54,126 bases of DNA from Bacillota bacterium (GTDB lineage: Bacteria; Bacillota; Bacilli; Alicyclobacillales; SLC66): positions 1-54,126 of the forward strand of contig JAPNUP010000115.1 in assembly GCA_026627345.1 (NCBI GenBank). The letters run 5' to 3'. Made by a program: the position numbers and the translations under genes. Positions 11,256-20,248 of the stretch are shown piece after piece. Under the pieces are notes generated by a model. It saw only the letters and a program-made list of their open reading frames with translations, did not search any database and was not told where the DNA came from. Position 1 is the stretch's first letter. Each line of letters begins with the position of its first letter.

Positions 11256-12677
11256 TTACAATGGCTTACGCACTTCAAGGTGCCAGCAGCGCCGATCGTC
11301 AGGTTCTACGACGTAGTGGCGGCTACGGCTGAGGCCAGGCACCCATACCACAATTTCATCGCTAGTCAGTACTGGATAACCCGTTCGCTTGTCGCGTGGC
11401 ACCTTGCCATCGACGAGGATATCCGATATCAACCGACTGTGTCCATTCATGCCAAGCGGCTCTATGCGATCCCCTTGTCGCCAAGGGCGTAGAGTCATAG
11501 GTTCTGCATCGCACGACACATACGTTTCCCACTTTGCAGCAGGAAATACGGAAGGATGCGGACTTTCTTCCACATGTACCGCATAACCAGCGCCAGCAAT
11601 CACTATCGGCCCGCTGTCTGTGACGATGGGGACAGGGTTCCATACAGGATCCCTCCGTCCGTACAGATCCGCCGTTTTCAGCAACTGCAGTTTTCCCAGT
11701 CGGGACACGACAGACCAGCCATGACCCACTGAACGCGCGCTGATCCCTGAATCTTCGTTAACGCAAGCGCTACGCACTGCCTCAACTCGGTAAAAGGGCC
11801 ATAATACGCCTGGTTCAGCATATTCCAATACTAAAGTAATGACTCGTCGTTGTAAAGCGAGCGGGAGTGCTCGCAGGCCAAGCGTGTCAAGTTCCGCAAA
11901 GCGCCTGTCCAACTCGTACCACGTCACGACTTTGGCGTAGGCCTCACGCGCCATTTCTTGCAGGTAACGATCGTCTTGTGCCGCGAGATCGGCAAGCTGC
12001 GCAAGGTGGTGAACAATTTTCGGATTGTACTGCCGAGCAAGCTGCGGCATGAGTTCAAGACGCACGCGATTGCGCGTGTAATCCTTGCACGAATTGCTGC
12101 TATCTTCTACATAAGACAGACCTTCACTGAGTGCCCAGGCGGCGATGTCGTCCCTAGATGTGTACAGCAGTGGACGAATGAGCCGCTGCGCCCCCAGCTG
12201 GCGCACCTCTTGAATGCCTGCAAGGCCTGTTACCCCTGTGCCACGCAGCACGCGCATAAGCACCGTCTCAGCTTGATCCTGCCGATGATGCGCAGTGAGA
12301 ATCACCTGTGCGCCGACTGTCCCCGCTACTTCCACGAGCGCCTGATAACGCAGTCTGCGCGCCCCCGTCTCCTGCGACTCTCCTTGTTGCAGTTGCCTTG
12401 GAACATCGACGCGCTTGCCGATGAACGGCATATGTATGTTATGTGCCTCTTGCTCTACGAACGCAGCGTCGCGATCAGCTTCCTCGCCCCGGATACCATG
12501 ATGAACATGGCAGACAGTGAGCGACCACCCGCTTTCCTCCCTAAGCAAGCGCAACGCGTGCATCAGTACTATCGAGTCGAGACCGCCGCTAACGGCTAAC
12601 ACCATCTTCGCAGAGGGACTGAGATGTCGTTGCAAAACCTGGCGCACTTCCTCAATCACCAGACCGTCGCCCGGCAT
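11256..12677 (-). CDS. tilS: tRNA(Ile)-lysidine synthetase
   Basis: ATP-dependent lysidine formation at C34 of tRNA-Ile2, which converts a CAU anticodon from Met to Ile decoding. An N-terminal PP-loop ATPase (SGGLDSIVL, about residue 30) is followed by HVHHGIRGEEADRDA and LTAHHRQDQAET, then the C-terminal TilS domains. From ATG at 12677 the product is 473 residues with GGAGG ten bases upstream; the frame is open for 42 more codons inside the preceding gene but has no signal there. It overlaps the exporter subunit gene by 26 bases. A candidate substrate tRNA is at 1-50. Confidence 0.95.
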   Translation of the reverse strand: MPGDGLVIEEVRQVLQRHLSPSAKMVLAVSGGLDSIVLMHALRLLREESGWSLTVCHVHHGIRGEEADRDAAFVEQEAHNIHMPFIGKRVDVPRQLQQGESQETGARRLRYQALVEVAGTVGAQVILTAHHRQDQAETVLMRVLRGTGVTGLAGIQEVRQLGAQRLIRPLLYTSRDDIAAWALSEGLSYVEDSSNSCKDYTRNRVRLELMPQLARQYNPKIVHHLAQLADLAAQDDRYLQEMAREAYAKVVTWYELDRRFAELDTLGLRALPLALQRRVITLVLEYAEPGVLWPFYRVEAVRSACVNEDSGISARSVGHGWSVVSRLGKLQLLKTADLYGRRDPVWNPVPIVTDSGPIVIAGAGYAVHVEESPHPSVFPAAKWETYVSCDAEPMTLRPWRQGDRIEPLGMNGHSRLISDILVDGKVPRDKRTGYPVLTSDEIVVWVPGLSRSRHYVVEPDDRRCWHLEVRKPL

Positions 12678-13098
12678 AATGGCGTACCCTCCAAACAGAA
12701 CGAAATAGGACACCGGAAATGACCAACCCCGAAGCAATCGCGCCCGCGACGAGAGCAGTCTGGGACAAAAGTGACACACCTTGCAGTTCGTGGTTTTGCA
12801 CAAATGCCTTCATCGCCATGTAGGCGTCGATCCCCGGCACGAGTATCACAATGCCCGGTACAGCAAACACCGTGACAGGCATCCGCAAGCGACGCGCCAA
12901 TCCTTCACTCAAAAGGCAGACGCTGAGACTGGCCACGAAACTCGCAACGACCTCGGTCATTCCATAGCGCATCGCCGCAGTCTGGAAAAGGTAAGCCACA
13001 CCACCGAGCAGGCCCACTGGAATGATGGCTTTGCGAGGAATTTGATAGAGCACAGCGAAAGCCATCGTCGCGATCATGCTAAGCACAAAACTACTCAC
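12652..13098 (-). CDS. Threonine/serine exporter-like protein, small (YjjB/DUF3815) subunit
   Basis: A membrane protein of about 148 residues with four to five hydrophobic segments, including VPGIVILVPGIDAYMAM, typical of the C-terminal half of ThrE-type exporters (ThrE_2). The partner half is the next gene upstream. GTG at 13098 is chosen because GGGGTGA directly precedes it, though spacing is tight; the frame is open to an ATG at 13134, inside the upstream gene. The pair is inserted between yabT and tilS, which adjoin in B. subtilis. The substrate is inferred from the family only. Confidence 0.85.
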   Translation of the reverse strand: MSSFVLSMIATMAFAVLYQIPRKAIIPVGLLGGVAYLFQTAAMRYGMTEVVASFVASLSVCLLSEGLARRLRMPVTVFAVPGIVILVPGIDAYMAMKAFVQNHELQGVSLLSQTALVAGAIASGLVISGVLFRSVWRVRHYAGRRSGD

Positions 13099-13102
13099 AC
13101 TG

Positions 13103-13921
13103 TCACCCCGCATGCGCATGTAGGCTGATGGCAACAGTCACAGCCACAGAAATGGCTACAGCAGTAAACAAAGCCTCAGCGCCACGTGCAACGCCTGATA
13201 ACAAATCACCAGCCAATAAGTCGCGAATCGCATTGGTCACAGCCAGTCCGGGAAGCAACGGTAGTACGGCACCGACGATGATAGCGCCAGTCTGCGGCGC
13301 ATGTACAAAGTCCGCCAACGATGACGCGAGAAACGCACTACACAGTCCGGCTAGCAATACGCCGAAAAAACGCGGTACGTAGGCGGCTAACCACTCCGTC
13401 ACCAGTTGCGCCAGCAATCCCGATAGAGCTGCGATCAAGAAGCCAACGGCACTGCCACCTAACACGACGGTAAAACTGCCGCTAGAGATCCCTGCGCAGG
13501 CACGCCGTAAAGCCAGTGGATAAATCGGCCGAGCAGTCTCGATGCGCACAAGGGCCGACTGCGCTTCTGAGATCGTGCACTCGCCCCGCGAAAAGCGGCG
13601 CGACAGCTCGTTGATTTCAGTGACTTTGGCGAGATTGAGTTGGAAAGGTCCGCGTACGCGCGTCAGCTTGGTTTGCGTGCCAGAAGGGGTGTTCATTGAC
13701 ACAAAGATACCGGTAGGTGTGACAAAACTTTGCACTTCGTGTGCGGAAAACCCCGCACTGAGCGCGAGATGCGCGATCGTTTCTTCCACACGCGATGTCT
13801 CACCGCCGAACTGCAAGAGCAGCGTGCCCGCCTGTGTACACAAGAGCAAGAACTGCTCATATTGCGATCGATTGGTGACATCAGAGGAATCCCCGAATGG
13901 ATAGGAGGTCGCGTCTGTCAT
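13103..13921 (-). CDS. Threonine/serine exporter-like protein, large (YjjP/DUF1212) subunit
   Basis: The 272-residue product has a soluble N-terminal region with GGETSRVEETIAHLALSAG and a following strand-rich stretch, conserved in ThrE_1/DUF1212 proteins, then about five membrane segments (from residue 145 on). Many Firmicutes split ThrE into two adjacent genes, as here. ATG at 13921 is preferred because GAGGAGG lies nine bases upstream. The downstream subunit starts within a few bases of the TGA, suggesting coupled translation. Confidence 0.88.
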   Translation of the reverse strand: MTDATSYPFGDSSDVTNRSQYEQFLLLCTQAGTLLLQFGGETSRVEETIAHLALSAGFSAHEVQSFVTPTGIFVSMNTPSGTQTKLTRVRGPFQLNLAKVTEINELSRRFSRGECTISEAQSALVRIETARPIYPLALRRACAGISSGSFTVVLGGSAVGFLIAALSGLLAQLVTEWLAAYVPRFFGVLLAGLCSAFLASSLADFVHAPQTGAIIVGAVLPLLPGLAVTNAIRDLLAGDLLSGVARGAEALFTAVAISVAVTVAISLHAHAG

Positions 13922-13985
13922 CGCTGCTTTCCTCCTCGCACACGACGCCATCTGAATCTATCAAGCTGTAGTATACCACTTTGTT

Positions 13986-14990
13986 CTACAGCCAGATGAG
14001 CAAGACGAGGGTGATCGCGAAAACGATGATCGCAATGAGGAGTCCCCAATCAGTGACATCCCAAGGCTGAGATCGTTTTCTAGCAGGTTTACGAACTGCC
14101 GTCACTGCACTCGCTTGAACCGCCGATGCGACAATCGGATTATCCTCCAAGACTTTTCCTACCTCCTGAATAAACGATCGAGTATCGCGATAATTGCCGA
14201 TGACTGCTTGCTGTAAGATCTCGAGAAACGGCGTTCTAAACTGTTTGTCTTGCAGCCGCGCCAGCAACCAGAGTCGACGCTCTGCCGGCGCTCGTTGCGC
14301 CAGACGTTCCACATCTGCCTTTTGCACGAGGCCCAGCACATGGATTCCGAGTAGCGCACATGCGCACACGTCATAGCCGGAATCGGCCTTGCGTGAACCG
14401 AAGCCCCACCACGCACGGTCGAACATTTCAGTAAATTCCTTGACAGCCTGCCCCTGCACCGTGACTCCGCCGAAGTCGATCAGTCGCGCCTCCGCACTCG
14501 CGCGTACAAACAGGATATTCGCCGGTTTTAGATCGCCAAACACGTAGCCTCGTTCGTGCAGACTACTGAGTAATTTGGAGATGCGCAACAATAAGACAGG
14601 CAACCAGTCCACCCCTCGCTCGCGCACAAAGTCAAGGATGCTCATACCATCCACATACTCCATCGAAAGCGCCGGAATCGTTCGGTTGCCCAGTGTCAGA
14701 TCGTCAATCTCAAGCGCCCGTGGACCGATTCGTCTGCCCGCTGCATCCGTCCCGAGACGTGCCAGGTTTTCGTGTTCCAAAGATAGCGCTGACGCGTCCT
14801 CCGCCACTTTAAGTGCAACCAACTCGTCGCCGCGAAGTGCCAGATAGACAGTTCCATTGGCCCCTTGTCCAATTCGATTCATGATTTGGTAGACTTGCCC
14901 CCTCCACTTCCCTTGAAGTGTACATCCCGGCGCAAGCGGTGCCAACCCAACCTGAGTATGCCTATCGTAGATGCTAAAGTCAGATGACAT
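13986..14990 (-). CDS. yabT: Membrane-anchored Ser/Thr protein kinase, YabT-like
   Basis: A 334-residue Hanks-type kinase. The glycine loop is GQGANGTVYLA, the ATP lysine is in VALKVAED, the catalytic loop is GDLKPANIL and the metal motif is DFGG. The HRD segment reads FGD, so it is a non-RD type. A single hydrophobic segment at the extreme C terminus (LLIAIIVFAITLVLLIWL) anchors it. B. subtilis YabT is a sporulation kinase that is activated by DNA and phosphorylates RecA; synteny (spoIIE-yabS-yabT) supports orthology. Overlaps yabS by 11 bases. Confidence 0.92.
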   Translation of the reverse strand: MSSDFSIYDRHTQVGLAPLAPGCTLQGKWRGQVYQIMNRIGQGANGTVYLALRGDELVALKVAEDASALSLEHENLARLGTDAAGRRIGPRALEIDDLTLGNRTIPALSMEYVDGMSILDFVRERGVDWLPVLLLRISKLLSSLHERGYVFGDLKPANILFVRASAEARLIDFGGVTVQGQAVKEFTEMFDRAWWGFGSRKADSGYDVCACALLGIHVLGLVQKADVERLAQRAPAERRLWLLARLQDKQFRTPFLEILQQAVIGNYRDTRSFIQEVGKVLEDNPIVASAVQASAVTAVRKPARKRSQPWDVTDWGLLIAIIVFAITLVLLIWL

Positions 14991-15738
14991 AGTGCCTCAT
15001 GCTTCCAGACTCCTCATCAGAATCGTCTAACTGTGGCCGGCTCTCTGTGAAATCTAACCTTTCAGCCGCACGCAAAATGGACTTCACAGCAAGGTCGAGT
15101 GCGGGTCCCGTTGGTGTATTGCCCGCTGGGCGTATGAGGCCAATCGCATCGGCCACGCTCTCTCCTGGTGCCAACGCCTTTTGAATCTCCGCATGCTCGC
15201 GTGCCCCTGGATAGGTGATCACGGTCAACTCGTACCGCCCGACTCGCGCTCCTAGTCCAAACTCTAGATCGCGAATGGCCTCTTTGACAGAGGGCATTTT
15301 AGTCGACATACTCGCCGAGACATCGATGACAAGCGCGAGCTGTACAGGCATTTCTTCGCCCAAGGTCTCTACCATCCGCGCTACTTTCGCACGCGTTTCC
15401 GGAGGAAGGCCATTCGCATCCTGCCCCATCAACTCTCGCAGTTCTGCGTTGACCACCTGATGTAACGTCAGCTGCATACTCTGGCGTGTAACCATTTGCA
15501 TCGTACTAGACAAGTCAGCAGCACGCACGATGCGGCACATGCCACCGCCGGCTTCTGCGATATTTTGCGCCTCGCGCCGACCTTGGTCACCCAGCGATCC
15601 TTCGTCCAGAATACCGATCACGCTCGTTGTAATACCGCGATCTCGCGCCGCCTGCGCGATATAGACTGGGTCTGTTCCTTCGTTTGAGCAACCGTCTGTA
15701 ATCAGTAAAATTTGCTGTAAAATCGGGTTCTTCGGCAT
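14980..15738 (-). CDS. yabS: VWA-domain protein, YabS-like
   Basis: A 252-residue cytoplasmic protein with von Willebrand A features. The N terminus (LLITDGCSNEGTDP) resembles the later half of a VWA fold. A full MIDAS start, DVSASMS, appears around residue 143, with the supporting threonine in NTPTGPALD. AGGAGAGAGACGC precedes its ATG. It sits between spoIIE and the yabT kinase gene, as in B. subtilis, and probably works with the kinase in sporulation; the exact role is unknown. Confidence 0.9.
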   Translation of the reverse strand: MPKNPILQQILLITDGCSNEGTDPVYIAQAARDRGITTSVIGILDEGSLGDQGRREAQNIAEAGGGMCRIVRAADLSSTMQMVTRQSMQLTLHQVVNAELRELMGQDANGLPPETRAKVARMVETLGEEMPVQLALVIDVSASMSTKMPSVKEAIRDLEFGLGARVGRYELTVITYPGAREHAEIQKALAPGESVADAIGLIRPAGNTPTGPALDLAVKSILRAAERLDFTESRPQLDDSDEESGSMRHYVI

Positions 15739-15826
15739 GCGTCTCTCTCCTCTTGCAAAAAGGGTTACCTGTTAGTGTGCCCTCTTACAAGACTGTCTAT
15801 GCCACCCGAGTGAATGTCGCGCGAGA

Positions 15827-18379
15827 TTAAACGTGGGCCAAGCGCTCGCCCCCACCTCCTTTAGACGAGCGTCGCCGACTGCGGTCGCGCAGGTGTGGCA
15901 CATCAGGTATGCGAATCGTCGCCCACTGCGGCGTATAACGGTCAATGCGCGCGCATACCACGGTCATATCGTCTGCAATCAGCCCGCCTGCGGCCCGCAC
16001 TGACGCTTCGAGCAGCAAATCTGCGATCACCTGGGGATCTTTTGTGTCATAGCGCTCCAGTTGCCGGCGCACCCAGTCCTCCGGATCGCTCATGTGACTG
16101 ACCGCTTCTAGAATACCGTCTGACACAAAAACGAGAATGTCATCTTCGTGTAAAGTTTGTCGCTGCGTTTGAACGTCAATGTCACTAATGATGCCGATCG
16201 GTACACTCTCGCCTGTGATCATGCCGACACGGCGACCCTGTTTGACAAAGGAGCAGACGGAGCCTACCTTCAGAAACTCTGTTTGCAGGGAGTACAAATC
16301 AATAACAGCCAGATCAAGCGTAGCGTACACCTCGTCTGTAGCGCGTAACACGAGAGCGGAATTCACCGTCTTGACCGCTACTTGCTCATCAAACCCGGCT
16401 TTGAGCAGCTGTTGCACAAGTCGCACCGCCGCCGCAGACTCCTGATTGGCCCGTTCACCATTTCCCATCCCGTCACTCAGCGCAATCGCGTAGCGTCCAT
16501 TGCCTACGTCTAAGACACTGAACGAATCGCCGCTCTGAAGCGTTCCGTCTTTTGCGGCACTCGCAAACCCCGCCTGCACATCGTACAGTTTGGCAGACGA
16601 GAGCGTCACCAACTGATAGGACCCATCTTCAGATACGTCAGTCTTTTGCACAGTAATGGTCTCCCCCAAGGCATCAGATAGCAGTGGCGCGACCAATTTG
16701 CTACACTCGTCGTGACCGCTTGGGTTCATTTGCAGAACCTCGATTTCGACTTTGCCTTCCTCCAGTGAAATGATATCGACACCTTGCACTTCGAGACCCA
16801 GGCGGCTGAGCGCATCGAGAATTTTTTCTTCCTGCACTTGACTGTCTCCTGTTTCGCGCTTGATTTCTGCTGCCAGGTCGCTCATAATCCGCGCCACTCC
16901 CGTCAGTTGCGCAACCACCATTTGCCGACTTTCACGCAACTGTGTGACGATGGCCACGTCTCTCGCTACGAGCGCTGACGATCGTTTGAGTGAAGGCAGC
17001 ATCTGATCTAGTTTGATGCAGCGACTGTATAAGGACTTAGGAATATCCTGTACGGTCATTTCTGGCCGCTCTTCTATGAGATCCAGCGTTTCGCGGACAC
17101 CTTGATACGTATCGTACAAATCAGTCGTCCAGCACTTGTCGTATTTGCGACAATGTCTACACAGTTCGTTGACAGTTAAATCTACTGTCTGATGTAAGGA
17201 AGCGTCAGGCGCGTGTACAGGTTCAGCTAACTCTTGAAAGGAGACAGCCAGTTGTGAAAACACGGTGGAAACATCCTGGATGCGGGTCGTCATCAAGTGC
17301 TTGATGCGCCGAACATGGTCTTGCTGGCTCAGCCAGTGCTGTTGTGTACCAGGCACCAATCTGGACAGTCTGCCGAGCATCGATTGCGGCGTAAGCCAAA
17401 AGAGTGCAAGCGCAGCCAATGTTTCGATAAAACTGTGTTCGGCACTCGCCGCACTAGACATATAAAGACTCAGCACCGTGGTGCCGATGACAAAACCAAG
17501 CCCTACAAGGTAACGACGGCCTTCTTTCAAGAGCCCGGCCAGCACGCCGCCAAACGCGAGCGTCCCGATTAAGGGACTCAAGGAGGCGGCCCCCAAGGCC
17601 AGCACAACTCCCGTGACGACACCGACCGCGCCACCTACGCCGGCACCGCCGATCCCCGCAAAGAGCAAGACGACATAGCGAGCCAGCACCCCTTCTAGAG
17701 TCACTCCGTGAATACTGACGCCATGAAGCCCAGTGAGAAGAGAAGCCAGTAAAATAATGAGTGCAATGACTTCGTCTACACGCAGTGGGTTTTGCGGCCT
17801 CACTCGCGTGAATAGAGGAGACATCTGCAAAAATAGGACGGTCAATAAAAATGCGAGCCCACCATCTACGGCTGCCATGCCCACCTGATAGAGACTGACG
17901 CCTGTAGAGGCAAACGCGAAGCCAATCCGAAACCCGGCGTCCAGTATCATAACGAGAAAAGGAACCACATGGATATCAACCGAATCCACACGCGACCAGA
18001 TCGCGACCACTAATCGGTACGCGACGAGCGAGGTCGCGAGCAATAGCGGGTCCGCTCCATGCGCGATCGCCGTGCATGAGCCGATGATGAGGCCGATCGC
18101 CATCCAAATGCTAGCACCCTTTCGCATATGCAACGAGACGGCATAAGCTGCAATGCCAAACGGAGTGAGAATATCCAGGATGACCGCTCTGCCTAGAAGC
18201 ACCCCTACCAACAGCACGGTCATCATAAAGGCGAGACGCACAAGTCCTCCTTTTTTACGAGTCGGCACTGGCGCTGCGGCGGCTTTTTGTGCATCCTCAT
18301 GCACCTGATCGCTCACCAGGCGGATGAGTGGACGGCCTGTTGCCCCTGCCCGTCTCTTCGGCTTGCTCTTGCTTGTCAT
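15827..18379 (-). CDS. spoIIE: Stage II sporulation protein E (PP2C phosphatase)
   Basis: Membrane phosphatase that dephosphorylates SpoIIAA to release sigma-F in the forespore, and acts at the polar septum. Residues 50-330 contain about ten membrane segments. A central domain with a cysteine-containing segment (CRHCRKYDKCW) follows. The C-terminal PP2C domain has LDVGNGRYAIALSDGMGNG and ends with a metal-binding DDMTVV. Length about 850 residues, close to the B. subtilis protein. ATG at 18379 follows GGGTGGTG; GTG at 18391 is an alternative. Transcribed from a Spo0A-type promoter at 18411-18443. Confidence 0.97.
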   Translation of the reverse strand: MTSKSKPKRRAGATGRPLIRLVSDQVHEDAQKAAAAPVPTRKKGGLVRLAFMMTVLLVGVLLGRAVILDILTPFGIAAYAVSLHMRKGASIWMAIGLIIGSCTAIAHGADPLLLATSLVAYRLVVAIWSRVDSVDIHVVPFLVMILDAGFRIGFAFASTGVSLYQVGMAAVDGGLAFLLTVLFLQMSPLFTRVRPQNPLRVDEVIALIILLASLLTGLHGVSIHGVTLEGVLARYVVLLFAGIGGAGVGGAVGVVTGVVLALGAASLSPLIGTLAFGGVLAGLLKEGRRYLVGLGFVIGTTVLSLYMSSAASAEHSFIETLAALALFWLTPQSMLGRLSRLVPGTQQHWLSQQDHVRRIKHLMTTRIQDVSTVFSQLAVSFQELAEPVHAPDASLHQTVDLTVNELCRHCRKYDKCWTTDLYDTYQGVRETLDLIEERPEMTVQDIPKSLYSRCIKLDQMLPSLKRSSALVARDVAIVTQLRESRQMVVAQLTGVARIMSDLAAEIKRETGDSQVQEEKILDALSRLGLEVQGVDIISLEEGKVEIEVLQMNPSGHDECSKLVAPLLSDALGETITVQKTDVSEDGSYQLVTLSSAKLYDVQAGFASAAKDGTLQSGDSFSVLDVGNGRYAIALSDGMGNGERANQESAAAVRLVQQLLKAGFDEQVAVKTVNSALVLRATDEVYATLDLAVIDLYSLQTEFLKVGSVCSFVKQGRRVGMITGESVPIGIISDIDVQTQRQTLHEDDILVFVSDGILEAVSHMSDPEDWVRRQLERYDTKDPQVIADLLLEASVRAAGGLIADDMTVVCARIDRYTPQWATIRIPDVPHLRDRSRRRSSKGGGGERLAHV

Positions 18380-18410
18380 AAAGCGCACCACCCGTGAATA
18401 GAATAGCTAT

Positions 18411-18443
18411 ATTGTAATCAGGAGTTTCAGCGGATTTTGTCAA
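18411..18443 (-). promoter_or_regulatory. Spo0A-type sigma-A promoter of spoIIE with a 21-bp spacer
   Basis: On the minus strand TTGACA (18438-18443) and TACAAT (18411-18416) are 21 bases apart. That long spacer is characteristic of the spoIIE and spoIIG promoters in B. subtilis, where Spo0A~P helps sigma-A RNA polymerase. A 0A-box-like TGTCGTG (18470-18476) lies 26 bases upstream of the -35 hexamer. Confidence 0.75.
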
Positions 18444-18569
18444 AGAGTGTTTGCTCTCGGCACATATTTCACGACAAATTGAGCGAACCTTCGCCACCCA
18501 CTTCACACTTGCCCTGGACCCTCATTTGCAAGGATAATAAGGGGAAATGGACAGTGGAGTGAGACAACA

Positions 18570-18986
18570 GTGCGCAAACCATGGGATCAGTATTTTATCG
18601 ATATGGCAAGAATGGTGGCGACGCGAGCCACGTGTACGCGTCGCCAGGTCGGTGCGGTGATCGTACGGGAGCGGCGAACAATCGCTTCTGGATATAACGG
18701 CAGTGTCGCGGGAGACGTGCACTGCGAGGAAGTCGGATGCAAGGTTGTGGATGGGCACTGCATTCGAACCATTCATGCGGAGAGCAACGCCATTTTGCAG
18801 TGCGCGCGCTTCGGGGTCAGCACCGAGGGGGCGACGCTGTACGTCACGCATTTCCCGTGTCTGCACTGCTCTAAACAGATTATTCAAGCGGGCATTGTGA
18901 AAGTGATCTTTGCCGAGGAGTATCGCGTAGATCCCTATGCTTTGGAATTATTTGCACAAGCGGGTGTGGAGATCAGCCACCCCTAA
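18570..18986 (+). CDS. dCMP deaminase-family protein (ComEB-like)
   Basis: A zinc-dependent cytidine/deoxycytidylate deaminase-fold protein of 138 residues. The zinc and catalytic residues are visible: HAESNAI (H, E) and PCLHC (two cysteines); SGYNGSVAGDVHCEEVGC and the next cysteine match the ComEB/dCMP deaminase group. It likely converts dCMP to dUMP. The start is GTG, with GGAGTGAG six bases upstream. It is one of the few plus-strand genes, divergent from spoIIE, with cmpA 100 bases downstream. Confidence 0.9.
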   Translation: MRKPWDQYFIDMARMVATRATCTRRQVGAVIVRERRTIASGYNGSVAGDVHCEEVGCKVVDGHCIRTIHAESNAILQCARFGVSTEGATLYVTHFPCLHCSKQIIQAGIVKVIFAEEYRVDPYALELFAQAGVEISHP

Positions 18987-19088
18987 TGGACGCGGCTTGT
19001 TTGGGGGCAAATGAGCCAGTTACGCGTATAGTGTTGTATCCGGGCGGTGCAAGTCGCCCATTCCGTTACAGGAAGGGAGATGCTCACG

Positions 19089-19220
19089 GTGCCTAGCTGG
19101 TTACGCAATCAACTGTTACGAGCGTTTCGAGAGCGGGATAAGCGATCTGTCGTTATGTTAAATCGGGTGTATTACAAATACCGAAGAAGCACGGAGCAAG
19201 CGGATAGTCAGACCTCGTAA
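19089..19220 (+). CDS. cmpA: Cortex morphogenetic protein CmpA
   Basis: A 43-residue protein, starting V/M-PSWLRNQLLRAFRERDK and continuing with VVMLNRVYYKYRR, which matches the short spore protein CmpA (37 residues in B. subtilis). There CmpA acts with ClpXP to remove defective SpoIVA during coat and cortex assembly. GTG at 19089 is preferred over an in-frame ATG at 19080 because GGAAGGGAG ends nine bases before it, whereas the ATG touches it. The C-terminal eight or so residues are longer than usual. A hairpin terminator follows at 19240-19266. Confidence 0.8.
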   Translation: MPSWLRNQLLRAFRERDKRSVVMLNRVYYKYRRSTEQADSQTS

Positions 19221-19239
19221 CAGCTATCTTCAGAAATGA

Positions 19240-19266
19240 AAAGGCGACCTGATAAAGGTCGCCTTT
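19240..19266. terminator. Bidirectional terminator between cmpA and yabR
   Basis: Perfect ten-base arms AAAGGCGACC and GGTCGCCTTT enclose a seven-base loop. The outer A/T pairs give short T runs on each strand, so it can end cmpA on the plus strand and yabR on the minus strand. Confidence 0.8.
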
Positions 19267-19278
19267 GTCAACGGATCA

Positions 19279-19713
19279 CTAGCCTCTTCGCCCACCGCGT
19301 CCGCCGCGCTTGGATTCGCTACGCTTTAAAGCCTGTAGCCGTTCCTCACTGTCTTTCATAAATCTGCCCATCTTGTCTTCGAACGTTTGCCGACCGAATC
19401 CAGGTCCACCGGAACCTCCGCGCGGGCGCGGTCCACGATCGCGGTTAAAAGCAGGCCGTTCTGGCCGTTCGGACGCCGGACGATCCACAGCTTGCCGAAT
19501 CGACAAACCGATCTTGTTGTTATCGAGGTTAATCACCTTGACCGTCACCGGATCGTTGACCTTCAAGTGTTCGTTAATATCGCGAACATAAGAATCAGCA
19601 ATCTCCGAAATATGAACGAGTCCAGTTTCTCCTCCGGGCAGTAAAACGAAAGCCCCAAAGTGGGTAATCCCAGTTACTTTACCCTCCAACTTGCTGCCCA
19701 GCTCAATTGCCAT
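19279..19713 (-). CDS. yabR: S1-domain RNA-binding protein, YabR-like
   Basis: A 144-residue protein with one S1/OB-fold domain in residues 1-75 (GSKLEGKVTGITHFGAFVLLPGGETGLVHISEI). A low-complexity tail follows, rich in Arg, Gly and Pro and ending RGGRGGRRG, an RNA-binding-type tail. It lies between divIC and spoIIE/cmpA as in B. subtilis. The general role is RNA or ribosome binding; the specific target is unknown. Confidence 0.92.
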   Translation of the reverse strand: MAIELGSKLEGKVTGITHFGAFVLLPGGETGLVHISEIADSYVRDINEHLKVNDPVTVKVINLDNNKIGLSIRQAVDRPASERPERPAFNRDRGPRPRGGSGGPGFGRQTFEDKMGRFMKDSEERLQALKRSESKRGGRGGRRG

Positions 19714-19810
19714 AAAAGAGAAAGATCCTCCTCCGAGAGCCTAATTCATCACTCTAGATTATACATAACTCAAGAAAAGTGTGTCAAGCGGAGAATGCGC
19801 ACAAGTTTTA

Positions 19811-20164
19811 CTAATGAGTGCCAGAAGTCGATGAGGATGCCACTAAAATGATCTCTCCACGTGAAATTAAGTGGTATCTCTGCTCGGCCAATGCAGCAAT
19901 GTACTTATTCGAGTGCAAATTTTGAATCTGCTGATTGAGTTCTGCCGCCTTCGCATTTTCTTGCATGATCTGCTGATTCAGTTGTGCCTTTTGTTGGGCC
20001 TGCTCAGTTAGCATCGGCCGTTGAACAAACATGTATACATAGGCGCCCCAAATCAAAAATGCGAACACGAAAAGATACCGGAAACGAAAACGCCGCTGTC
20101 GATTCTGGGCGCTTAAGCGAATGACCTTGTGTGCTGCTGAGACCTCTGCCATCTCTATGATCAC
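19811..20164 (-). CDS. divIC: Cell division protein DivIC
   Basis: A bitopic membrane protein of the divisome that pairs with FtsL. From GTG at 20164 it has 117 residues: a basic cytoplasmic N terminus, one membrane segment (about residues 29-49), a coiled coil rich in Gln (LTEQAQQKAQLNQQIMQENAKA begins it), and a C-terminal ALAEQRYHLISRGEIIL, typical of the DivIC/FtsB family. GAGGA lies eight bases upstream of the GTG; ATG four codons later is an alternative. Downstream of yabQ, as in Bacillus. Confidence 0.92.
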   Translation of the reverse strand: MIIEMAEVSAAHKVIRLSAQNRQRRFRFRYLFVFAFLIWGAYVYMFVQRPMLTEQAQQKAQLNQQIMQENAKAAELNQQIQNLHSNKYIAALAEQRYHLISRGEIILVASSSTSGTH

Positions 20165-20248
20165 CGAACCTATCCTCGTGTAGGGTAGCCGCACGCACAC
20201 AGGATCTGGTGTACCGAGAGCGTCACGGATCAGTCGTAGAGAGAGCGC

